Below are positions 1 to 6,363 of a stretch of 12,409 bases of DNA, in pieces; the first letter of the stretch is position 1; every line of letters begins with the position of its first letter. The stretch comes from Hyphomicrobiaceae bacterium. GTDB taxonomy: Bacteria > Pseudomonadota > Alphaproteobacteria > Rhizobiales > HXMU1428-3. A program made the position numbers and the translations under genes. The stretch spans positions 1 to 12,409 of the forward strand of contig JANQQH010000118.1 of NCBI GenBank assembly GCA_028285025.1, read 5' to 3'. The notes beneath the pieces were generated by a model. The model had not been told where the DNA came from and made no database searches. It saw only the letters and a program-made list of their open reading frames with translations.

Positions 1-1
1 G

Positions 2-337
2 GTGAACGCGGAACCAGTTGACGCCTTGTCGATCATGGTCCACCGCGACCGGGCTGAAACGCGCGGGCGCGGCATGTGCGAAAAACTAAAAGATCTCATC
101 CCGCGTCATTTGTTCAAAGTTCCAATCCAAGCCGCCATTGGCGGCAAGGTAATTGCCAGAGAAACCATTGCGGCCCTGCGCAAAGACGTGACCGCCAAAT
201 GCTATGGCGGCGACATCACCCGCAAGCGCAAATTGTTGGAAAAGCAAAAAGCGGGCAAAAAGAAAATGCGCCAATTCGGCAAAGTCGAAATCCCACAAGA
301 TGCGTTTATTAAAGCGCTAAAGATGGATGACAACTAA
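2..337 (+). CDS. lepA: Elongation factor 4 (LepA), C-terminal fragment
   Basis: This is the last 111 codons of LepA (EF-4), the ribosome-binding translational GTPase that back-translocates or rescues stalled ribosomes. The fragment opens with the family signature [15 protein letters not shown], followed by [15 protein letters not shown], then [19 protein letters not shown] and the basic tail with [23 protein letters not shown]. Together these form the LepA-specific C-terminal domain that reaches the peptidyl-transferase centre. The GTG at position 2 is an internal valine codon and not the start; the GTPase domains lie to the left of the window. The gene ends at TAA 335-337. It faces the minus-strand transpeptidase gene, so the two converge with 39 bp between them. 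The family identification is near certain, and the protein is complete at its C-terminus. Confidence 0.97.
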   Translation: MNAEPVDALSIMVHRDRAETRGRGMCEKLKDLIPRHLFKVPIQAAIGGKVIARETIAALRKDVTAKCYGGDITRKRKLLEKQKAGKKKMRQFGKVEIPQDAFIKALKMDDN

Positions 338-357
338 GGTCACTATCAATGTTATGG

Positions 358-378
358 CCGTATCTAGCACGGTTTTTT
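358..378 (+). terminator. Weak candidate terminator after lepA
   Basis: CCGT (358-361) can pair with ACGG (369-372) across a 7-nt loop, followed directly by six T residues (373-378). The stem is only 4 bp, plus a possible G-U closing pair, so this is a marginal intrinsic terminator. Its position right after lepA and its T-tail are what support it. The T-tract overlaps the stop codon of the convergent transpeptidase gene. Confidence 0.3.
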
Positions 379-808
379 AATTTCGAATAATAATACGAGC
401 GCTTGCCTTGTTCCGGCGCATCAACGCATATAGCCGCCGCGCTGCCACCGGGTGTAGCCGAATGCAACCATGAGAAGCTGGACGACCAAGATGTTTGATA
501 TCATTGGTACCATGAATGGCATAGCCGCCTTTAAAAAAGATCGACCACGGCATAGGTGAATTATAATATTTAGAAGAATAATGCATCCGCTTCATCAAGC
601 CAGGGCGATAAGAGCCGCGCGGTGTCCAATACCCTCTGCGCCCGGTCGAGACCTGCCATACATAGCGGCGAACCCCATTAACATAAACCCGCATCATCTG
701 CTGTGAAATATCAACTTTTGCCACCACCCTGGCCGCTTGTGCGGAAAAAGAAAAACCGGAAAAGAAAAAGAGAGAAACCACCAAAAAACAAAAACGTTTA
801 AAATTCAC
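377..808 (-). CDS. Secreted L,D-transpeptidase (YkuD family)
   Basis: This 143-residue enzyme belongs to the YkuD family, which forms 3-3 cross-links in peptidoglycan or attaches proteins to it in the periplasm. An N-terminal signal peptide (basic start, Phe/Leu/Val-rich core, FSAQA ending near residue 26) predicts export. The catalytic signature is intact: IHGT at residues 98-101 and SHGCIRLHP at 112-120, with nucleophile Cys115, His99, His113 and Arg117. The protein is one compact YkuD domain with no LysM or peptidoglycan-binding module, so it is at the small end of the family. The start is GTG; AGGGGAG lies about 8 nt upstream and no better in-frame ATG exists. The stop is TAA (377-379). 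It appears to be monocistronic. Which cross-link or anchoring reaction it performs cannot be told from sequence. Confidence 0.93.
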   Translation of the reverse strand: MNFKRFCFLVVSLFFFSGFSFSAQAARVVAKVDISQQMMRVYVNGVRRYVWQVSTGRRGYWTPRGSYRPGLMKRMHYSSKYYNSPMPWSIFFKGGYAIHGTNDIKHLGRPASHGCIRLHPVAARRLYALMRRNKASARIIIRN

Positions 809-923
809 AACTCACACTCCCCTTTAAAAAATCACGACAGCATGACCTTACCCCGCTGCCAATTGCGGAAAAGTAAAAAAACAGTGAATAATGGGGCCGA
901 ATGAGGTAAATTAGAAAAGAAAC

Positions 924-1496
924 TTAGTGAGTTCCATAATAAACCTTTGCCTTTTGGCCCAGTGTTTTCTCCGCTTCCATTTTCATGCGTACAAGTTCAA
1001 GCCGCAAACGATCAATCTCTTCTTGCAGTCGTGTTTCTTGATCATAAAGGCGTTGCTTTTCTTGCTTTTTGACTTTTTCCTCTTGCATCTTTTCGCGGAT
1101 TTCTTTGAGTTGATTCTGCGCCTCATAAAGGCTCATCTTCACATTATAGCCGCGATACCCCCAAGCATTGGCTTCTTTTAACAAAGGCACTATAGAGCCA
1201 GAACAAGCCCCGTTATATTTTTGCCCATCAAGCCCAAGATCAAGTTGGCGCTGAATATCACAATAAGATTTCAAACCAGTAAGGCGCCCCTTTTTATAAG
1301 CGGTCATATTGGCTGTTAAACCATACCCCTTACAGGCCTTTTGGTGATCTTGAAAGCGGCTCACATCATGGCCGTGCTCACCATCACGCTTGCCAATGCT
1401 ATGCCAGTCCCCTTTTTCGCACTCATGCTTGGTAAGGGTTGCGCAAGAGCCAAGAAAAAAAGAAATAAAGACAAAAATAAAAACCAATCGAAACAT
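924..1496 (-). CDS. DUF2799 lipoprotein with coiled-coil tail
   Basis: This is a predicted lipoprotein of unknown function. From the ATG at 1496 it is 190 residues, beginning with a hydrophobic signal and the lipobox LGSC (lipidated Cys18). The mature N-terminal half shows the DUF2799 pattern: CEKGDW, GKRDGEHGHDVSRFQDHQKAC, AYKKGRLTGLKSYC and a later GACSG, with regularly spaced cysteines and glycines. The C-terminal third (roughly residues 122-180) is charged and heptad-like, rich in Glu, Lys, Gln and Arg, and predicts a coiled coil. The ORF is open to a TTG at 1514. However, the GGAGG ribosome-binding sequence (1508-1512) overlaps that codon, so the ATG (11-nt spacing) or a TTG at 1502 (5-nt spacing) is more likely. 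It lies 115 bp upstream of the transpeptidase on the same strand. A shared envelope role is plausible but unproven. Confidence 0.85.
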   Translation of the reverse strand: MFRLVFIFVFISFFLGSCATLTKHECEKGDWHSIGKRDGEHGHDVSRFQDHQKACKGYGLTANMTAYKKGRLTGLKSYCDIQRQLDLGLDGQKYNGACSGSIVPLLKEANAWGYRGYNVKMSLYEAQNQLKEIREKMQEEKVKKQEKQRLYDQETRLQEEIDRLRLELVRMKMEAEKTLGQKAKVYYGTH

Positions 1497-1752
1497 AAGC
1501 AACAATGCCTCCAAACCGCAAACGACACATTTTTACTTGAAAAAAAGATGTAATCGCATCTTTGCAAGTCAAAAATTCACTGTCAATATTATTTGAAAAG
1601 AAAAGCAATGCAGCAATTGTGCTTAATAACTCCCGCCATTTTGGCAAAAGTGCGGTTGCTGGGGGGCAGGCAAAGCGCTAAAACAAATAAATCGCAAAAA
1701 CATAAAATGAGAAAATCCCTTTGATGGATCAAAATGCTCTAGGGGCGTAGAC

Positions 1753-2667
1753 ATGGAAAAAAACATCACCAAAAAACGCAACACGCGAACAACCACCAAA
1801 AAAAGCACAAAAACACCTGCTGCACCTCAAAACATTATTGCTCTGATTTACGATTTTGATGGCACACTCAGCCCGCGCAACATGCAAGAATATGCCTTTT
1901 TGCCAAAGATCGGGATCAATCCTAAAACCTTCTGGAAACAAGTCGCGCAACTATCCATTGAGCGAGAAGCTGAACCCCTCATAACCTATATGCATTTGAT
2001 GTATCAAAAAGCGCAAGAAAAGGGGCTGCAGATATTGCGCAAAGATTTGGTGGCGCAAGGACGCGAGGTGGAATTTTGCCCCGGCGTTGAAAAATGGTTT
2101 GCCCTTATCGACCAATATGTGAAAAAGCAATCCAAAGGCACAGTTTGCGTGCGCCATTATCTGGTCTCATCTGGTTTAAAAGAGATCATTGAAGGCACAA
2201 AAATTTACAAAAATTTTGATAATGTGTTTGCCTCAGAATATTATTTTGAAGCCTATCAATTGCCCTACCCAAAACGGGTGATCACAGACACCTCCAAAAC
2301 TCAATATTTGTTTCGCATAAACAAAGGGATAGAAGATGTGAACCGTTCCATAAATTCACATATGCCTGAAGGCGAACGTCCCATCCCCTTTTCACAAATG
2401 ATCTATTTTGGCGATGGCGAAACCGATGTGCCCTCAATGGCCGTGACCCGTCAGAACAACGGCTTTGCCATTGCCGTTTACCCCAAGCAAAAATCAGCCA
2501 AAACCTGTAAAGAATTGTTTGACGTTGGCCGGGTCGATTTTTATGCCCAAGCCGATTACACCAAAGGATCAGCCCTTCACAACCGCACCTGTTTGTTAAT
2601 CGACAGAATCTTAAGTGATATTAAAGTGCGAGAAGAAAAAGAAAAATTGCAAAAAACACATAAGTAA
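1753..2667 (+). CDS. HAD-superfamily hydrolase (phosphatase-like)
   Basis: This 304-residue protein of the haloacid dehalogenase superfamily is most likely a cytoplasmic phosphatase of unknown substrate. All four HAD motifs are visible. Motif I is YDFDGT (nucleophile Asp34, general acid/base Asp36). Motif II is LVSSG (Ser139/Ser140). Motif III is a Lys around 182 in TSKTQ. Motif IV is FGDGETDVPSM (Asp221, Asp225). The roughly 90 residues between motifs I and II form a helical cap, as in C1-type enzymes related to phosphoserine phosphatase. The first 26 residues are a Lys/Thr/Asn-rich, probably disordered tail. There is no signal peptide. AGGGG sits about 8 nt before the ATG, and no later in-frame ATG precedes motif I. 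The gene is flanked on both sides by intergenic sequence, so it is probably monocistronic. The superfamily is certain and the specific reaction is not. Confidence 0.9.
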   Translation: MEKNITKKRNTRTTTKKSTKTPAAPQNIIALIYDFDGTLSPRNMQEYAFLPKIGINPKTFWKQVAQLSIEREAEPLITYMHLMYQKAQEKGLQILRKDLVAQGREVEFCPGVEKWFALIDQYVKKQSKGTVCVRHYLVSSGLKEIIEGTKIYKNFDNVFASEYYFEAYQLPYPKRVITDTSKTQYLFRINKGIEDVNRSINSHMPEGERPIPFSQMIYFGDGETDVPSMAVTRQNNGFAIAVYPKQKSAKTCKELFDVGRVDFYAQADYTKGSALHNRTCLLIDRILSDIKVREEKEKLQKTHK

Positions 2668-2943
2668 AAAGAAAAGCCCTTATGGCGCGAGAAAGTAACC
2701 ACGCTAAAGCACTAAGCAACCTTAAATATTGCAATCAAAAGAAGAAAATAGAAAGGGAGGTGGGCGCCAAATTATAGTGCTAAAAAACTTCTATATTTGA
2801 AACCTGGCGCGCCACCTATATTTGAAATAACATAGCATGAAAATGTCATAATTGCTAGGTCTAAGAGGGTCAAAATTTTAAAATTGATTTTGGTAGGGGA
2901 TAAAAAACCATACGGCAAACAAACTGGAAATTGGCGCACGACA
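2668..2943. other. Intergenic region upstream of mepA with repeated element
   Basis: This 276-bp AT-rich spacer lies between the HAD gene and mepA. No protein-coding ORF in it looks real. A purine-rich AGGGAGG is present near 2754-2761 but no credible ORF follows. Its main structure is the pair of 12-bp direct repeats with a palindrome between them, annotated separately. The mepA promoter should lie here, but I cannot identify -35 and -10 boxes with confidence. Confidence 0.5.
2791..2827. repeat. 12-bp direct repeat flanking a 10-bp palindrome
   Basis: CTATATTTGAAA occurs at 2791-2802 and again at 2816-2827, 25 bp apart. Between the copies is the perfect palindrome TGGCGCGCCA (2805-2814), strikingly GC-rich in an AT-rich spacer. 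It lies about 120 bp before the mepA start. It could be a regulator-binding site or simple duplication debris; the sequence alone does not decide. Confidence 0.55.
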
Positions 2944-4020
2944 ATGAAACAGATTATATCCGCAATACTGTTTATAGGATTGTTCTCAAGCTTTGTGATA
3001 CAAGCTGTGCATGCACAGCCAAATGTTGAGAAAGCCAAAAAAGCCGTTCCAGCTAAAAAACTTTTCGGCTTCGTATTAGACAAAGCGGCCCTGAAAGCCA
3101 AAGCCATAGGTTATTATACCAGGGGTTGTCTGGCTGGCGGTCAAGCCTTGGCGGTCGATGGGCCTGCCTGGCAAGCTATGCGCTTATCGCGCAACCGCAA
3201 TTGGGGCCATCCCAAACTTATCTCTTATCTAGAGCGCTTTGCCAAACAAGTGAAAGAAAAAGACGGTTGGCCCGGTCTGCTCATTGGTGACCTATCGCAA
3301 CCAAGGGGCGGGCCAATGTTAACAGGTCATCGCTCTCATCAAATAGGACTTGATGCAGACATATGGCTCAACCCGATGCCCAACCGCCGCTTAACTGACA
3401 AAGAGCGCGAAGAAACCTCTGCCATATCCATGCTGGATAAAACCGGTCTGAAGGTGAACCCCAAAGTATGGAGCAAGTCGCATGTTAAAGTGATAAAACG
3501 CGCCACACAATTTCCCGAAGTCGAACGCGTTTTGGTTCACCCGGCAATCAAGAAGGCGCTGTGCCAAGCAGCTGGCGATGACAAAAGGTGGCTGCGCAAA
3601 GTTCGCCCTTGGTGGGGCCATCATTATCACATGCACATTCGCTTAAAATGCACAGAACCAACTTGCAAAGCCCAAGGGGCGCCGCCAGCCGGCGATGGCT
3701 GCGGCAAGCAGTTAGATCATTGGTTTAAATTACTGACCCGCAAAGTCACGCCCAAGCCAAAATGCCTGGCCGGTTCATTGAAGAAAAAGGGCAAGGGCTG
3801 GATTTGTAATTGCTCAAAAAATTTAAAACGCATTGCGCTGGGCAAAAAGGGCGGCGCTAAATGCGTGTTGGAAGATGGAACAGTGCCAAGAGCCAAAGTG
3901 GTGAGAAAAAATCTAAACTGGATGCCAGCAGCTTGTCGCAATCTCTTAGTAGCAGACAAAACACCCATTTTTAAGACGCTAACCATGCCGGAGAAAATAG
4001 ATCTTCCAATAAAGAAGTAA
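2944..4020 (+). CDS. mepA: Penicillin-insensitive murein endopeptidase MepA (peptidase M74)
   Basis: This is a zinc metallopeptidase that cleaves the D-alanyl-meso-diaminopimelyl cross-links of peptidoglycan in the periplasm. The 358-residue protein begins with a clear signal peptide (hydrophobic core, then VHA cleavage near residue 24). The M74 signatures are present: GHRSHQIGLDADIW at 128-141 (His132 and Asp139 expected zinc ligands) and WWGHHYHMHIRL around 224-233 (His229 and His231 region), with VLVHP near 196-200. The family N-terminal block GCLAGGQAL and the RNRNWGHP segment also match. The catalytic domain ends near residue 262. About 95 further residues, basic and containing several cysteines (CNCS near 288-291, C307, C331), extend past the usual length of roughly 270. 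The ORF is open to TTG 2884, but the signal peptide fixes the ATG at 2944. The ribosome-binding site there is weak. Ten cysteines in the mature protein suggest disulfides. Confidence 0.94.
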   Translation: MKQIISAILFIGLFSSFVIQAVHAQPNVEKAKKAVPAKKLFGFVLDKAALKAKAIGYYTRGCLAGGQALAVDGPAWQAMRLSRNRNWGHPKLISYLERFAKQVKEKDGWPGLLIGDLSQPRGGPMLTGHRSHQIGLDADIWLNPMPNRRLTDKEREETSAISMLDKTGLKVNPKVWSKSHVKVIKRATQFPEVERVLVHPAIKKALCQAAGDDKRWLRKVRPWWGHHYHMHIRLKCTEPTCKAQGAPPAGDGCGKQLDHWFKLLTRKVTPKPKCLAGSLKKKGKGWICNCSKNLKRIALGKKGGAKCVLEDGTVPRAKVVRKNLNWMPAACRNLLVADKTPIFKTLTMPEKIDLPIKK

Positions 4021-4045
4021 CTCAAAAATATACAGATTATAAAAT

Positions 4046-4273
4046 TCAGTCTTCTTGAGCCTCAGGTGCCTTAGCAACATAACCATCAAGACTATTTTCA
4101 AGGGCTTTATTGAGAACAGCATCTGTCAGCTTTTCAGCTAAACAATCAACATTGTATGTGTTATCCGTATTTGCAGAAATAGAATATTTTACGCGCTCTA
4201 AAATCTGAGCGCGACTCTAACTAGCAACTTTCGCAGCATATTTTCTTGCAGAAGCATTTGCCATAGAAGACAT
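4046..4273 (-). pseudogene. Small hypothetical protein gene with one in-frame amber codon
   Basis: Reading the minus strand from ATG 4271-4273 gives 18 codons (beginning MSSMANASARKYAAKVAS), a TAG at 4217-4219, then 56 more sense codons in the same frame, including SRAQILERVKYSIS and LTDAVLNKALENSLDGYV, and a TGA at 4046-4048. AGGA lies 10 nt before the ATG. The amino-acid composition is that of a soluble helical protein on both sides of the TAG, and a single CAG-to-TAG change (Gln to stop) would explain it. No standard start codon restores the downstream half. TAG also ends the AsmA gene at 7848, which argues against general recoding. I do not recognise the family. It is most likely a recent pseudogene; a sequencing error or amber readthrough remains possible. 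Confidence 0.6.
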
Positions 4274-4409
4274 GAAAGCACCATCCTAAATATGATATTT
4301 TTTCAAACTCCCTTGCATTCTGAAGGAAGTAAGGAGTTAATAAAAAGTTAACTTAAATACAAACATCAATCAATTCAATATAAAAGGCAATTAAGTCAAA
4401 AATAGCAAC

Positions 4410-4430
4410 AATCTATTTTAAAATAAGATT
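4410..4430. repeat. 21-bp near-palindrome
   Basis: AATCT (4410-4414) and AGATT (4426-4430) are inverted repeats flanking the perfect palindrome ATTTTAAAAT (4415-4424), with one extra A at 4425. It lies 36 bp before the small ORF at 4467 and about 130 bp before the nitrilase-like gene. It could be an operator, but AT-rich DNA produces such symmetry easily. Confidence 0.4.
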
Positions 4431-4466
4431 GATAAACAAAGAGTTAATGAGGGCAGGGCAACAAAA

Positions 4467-4565
4467 ATGACACATCACTTAACAATAGGAAAAATTGCCC
4501 AACTGATTTTCCCCACAGAAAAAAAATCAAAAAAATTATTAGTAACAATTATAAGAAGCAAATGA
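4467..4565 (+). CDS. Possible 32-residue leader ORF overlapping the next gene
   Basis: ATG 4467-4469 opens a 32-codon frame (MTHHLTIGKIAQLIFPTEKK, then a Lys/Leu/Ile-rich end) whose TGA at 4563-4565 overlaps the ATG of the following gene in an ATGA arrangement. AGGG lies about 8 nt upstream, a better ribosome-binding site than the weak AAGAAG in front of the downstream gene. This is the classic geometry for translational coupling. No family is recognised. The peptide is short and in AT-rich DNA, so it may be a leader whose only role is coupling, a small protein partner, or chance. Confidence 0.35.
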   Translation: MTHHLTIGKIAQLIFPTEKKSKKLLVTIIRSK

Positions 4566-6358
4566 AGCGTTATAAGGCTCTTATTAAAAAACTGAAAAAT
4601 GATAAGTCAGAACAAGCAATAAGAGAACTTCAAAATGAGTTTGAAAAAGTCATCGAAGTGGCAACACAACAAGCACATCCAGCTGATTTATTTGCTCTGA
4701 CTAGCTATCTATTAGAAATAAGCGGCGCTTTTGGATATTATGGTTACAATTGTGATGAACAATGCTGTTATAAAATAGAAAATAGAAATGAGCTTAGCAA
4801 AATCGGACAAGATTGGTCTAAGCAAGATTTTTATGAAATTCCCAAATCTGTCATTGATAAATGGAAAGAATTTACCAAATTTTGGAACCATAAAGTAAAA
4901 GTAAAACATGATAACCAAAACCAGTCATCAGAAGCAATCGCCCCTTGGGTTTTCGTTGCACATGAATTAATGATTATTGCTGATGAAGCTTGTGCTCAAA
5001 TCAGCAGAAAAGTTCCTGATCAAGGCGCCCAAAATTATAATTGTTTCCAAGAAGAGTTTACTTACCTTCTCGCCGAGGCATCTGTGCTAGACAGGCCAGG
5101 GGCTGAAAACCAAGAAAACAGTGAAAATATTTTTGATGGGATTCATACAATATGTCGTCTTGCAGATAAAAATATTGTTTGTGTTTTACCAAAAACTAGA
5201 GTGGCGCAAGTAGGTTGTAATCATCGCTCTTTTTCTAATCATTTAAGCCTATTGCAAACTCATAGAAAATTATCAATAGGATATCAAAAACTTTATGCAG
5301 CCAATCTCATCCCAGATGAAGAGCCCTTAAATTTATTATTAATTCCATATCCATTTCAAATTTTTGCAACAGATTTTGAAGAATGGAAACCGGACAAAAA
5401 AAGAATTAATGAAAGATTTTTTGGAGAGTTTAAATTAGTGCAAAATTGGTTAAAAAGTAAGGATCAAAGAATGGAAATAATCCATTTGACCCTCGCCCTA
5501 ATCAAGGAAGCAGAAAAAGATATTGGAAAAATCAATGGGCTAATTTTTCCAGAATATGCTTTGAATTGGTCAACCTATAATAGAATGTCAAAAATACTAG
5601 TAGAAGAGTTTGAAAATTTAGAGTTTTTTATTGCAGGTTCATCAGACAATTGTGATGGAGAAAAAGCTAACATCGTTTCAAATCGATTATATGGCTATGA
5701 AGATGAAAAGAATATCATATCGCCTCATGAATTTATAAATAGTCGTCGAAAACATCATCGGTGGTGTTTAGATAAAAATCAAATTTCGAATTATCATTTG
5801 GGTGCAGTGTTAAATCCTAAAATGGATTGGTGGGAGCGTCATTCAATAGCGGATCGAAAGTTAACAATCTCTAATTTCCGAGAAAATTCAACTTATGTGC
5901 CTATGATCTGTGAAGATTTAGCTAGAATGGATCCATGCCATGAATTATTGCGTTCACTCGGCCCCAATCTAGTATTTGCACTATTACTTGATGGCCCCCA
6001 ACTAGCTTCCAGATGGGGTGCTCGTTATGCACATACTCTGGCAGATGATCCAGAATGCTCTGTTTTATCCTTATCCTCAAAAGCATTAATTAATCGACAA
6101 AATAAAAGTACGTCTTTTTCTCCCTCACATGCCATTGGCTTATGGAAAGATGACACAGGCAAGACAGTTGAAGTCAATTGTCCTGATTGTGCTTCTGGTG
6201 TTGTGATCACATTAACAGCAACGAAAACAAAAAATTATTCTGTGTGCAAAAGGGTAAAAAAAGACTGTATCAGTTGGCATTTTGTCAGCCAGCATCCCAT
6301 TGAATTAGCAGGCTCTGAAGGCGCATTAGCAAATAAAATAATTAATCGATCCAATTAA
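4562..6358 (+). CDS. Nitrilase-fold (carbon-nitrogen hydrolase-like) protein with helical N-terminus; candidate defence protein
   Basis: This 598-residue cytoplasmic protein has no signal peptide. Residues 1 to about 250 are mostly helical and match nothing I recognise; they include a CDEQCC cluster (64-69). From about 255 (LNLLLIPYPFQIF) a nitrilase-like domain follows, with the expected order of catalytic motifs. Glu331 lies in GLIFPEYALN. A lysine, best Lys405 in DKNQISNYHLG (Lys397 is an alternative), comes next. Cys450 lies in YVPMICEDLARMDP. Ordinary nitrilases are about 270-350 residues, so the N-terminal half is an added module. Class 1 defence reverse transcriptases (DRT1/UG1 and relatives) carry nitrilase domains, and this protein resembles such a module without the polymerase. 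A CxxC sits at 540-543. The gene is visibly AT-richer than its neighbours and may be translationally coupled to the small ORF at 4467. The fold assignment is fairly secure; the function is inference. Confidence 0.75.
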   Translation: MKRYKALIKKLKNDKSEQAIRELQNEFEKVIEVATQQAHPADLFALTSYLLEISGAFGYYGYNCDEQCCYKIENRNELSKIGQDWSKQDFYEIPKSVIDKWKEFTKFWNHKVKVKHDNQNQSSEAIAPWVFVAHELMIIADEACAQISRKVPDQGAQNYNCFQEEFTYLLAEASVLDRPGAENQENSENIFDGIHTICRLADKNIVCVLPKTRVAQVGCNHRSFSNHLSLLQTHRKLSIGYQKLYAANLIPDEEPLNLLLIPYPFQIFATDFEEWKPDKKRINERFFGEFKLVQNWLKSKDQRMEIIHLTLALIKEAEKDIGKINGLIFPEYALNWSTYNRMSKILVEEFENLEFFIAGSSDNCDGEKANIVSNRLYGYEDEKNIISPHEFINSRRKHHRWCLDKNQISNYHLGAVLNPKMDWWERHSIADRKLTISNFRENSTYVPMICEDLARMDPCHELLRSLGPNLVFALLLDGPQLASRWGARYAHTLADDPECSVLSLSSKALINRQNKSTSFSPSHAIGLWKDDTGKTVEVNCPDCASGVVITLTATKTKNYSVCKRVKKDCISWHFVSQHPIELAGSEGALANKIINRSN

Positions 6359-6363
6359 AGGCC

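Larger units (their letters stand above)
4021..4561. other. AT-rich intergenic stretch with a broken gene and a small ORF
   Basis: These 541 bp between mepA and the nitrilase-like gene hold no intact ORF of normal size. Read on the minus strand, 4046-4273 is a small gene interrupted by one TAG. From about 4274 to 4466 the DNA is very AT-rich, with repeated AGTTAA words and a 21-bp near-palindrome at 4410-4430. The small ORF at 4467-4565 leads into the next gene. There are no tRNA, integrase or transposase sequences that I can recognise. Confidence 0.6.

Noticed and set aside
1608..1724. 38-codon plus-strand ORF between the lipoprotein and HAD genes
   Set aside because: It has a poor ribosome-binding site and a basic, low-complexity end; it is probably chance in an intergenic region.
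2884..2943. Longer MepA start at TTG 2884
   Set aside because: The 20 added residues are polar and would bury the signal peptide; the ATG at 2944 begins a textbook signal sequence.
2772..3107. 111-codon minus-strand ORF
   Set aside because: It lies antisense to the mepA start and spacer, has no ribosome-binding site, and has no recognisable protein pattern.
4046..4273. Genome-wide recoding of TAG as a sense codon
   Set aside because: The AsmA gene ends at a TAG at its expected C-terminus, so TAG functions as a stop in this genome.
4562..6358. Reverse-transcriptase domain in the N-terminal half of the nitrilase-like protein
   Set aside because: I searched for it because DRT1-type proteins carry one, but no YxDD box or other RT motif is present.
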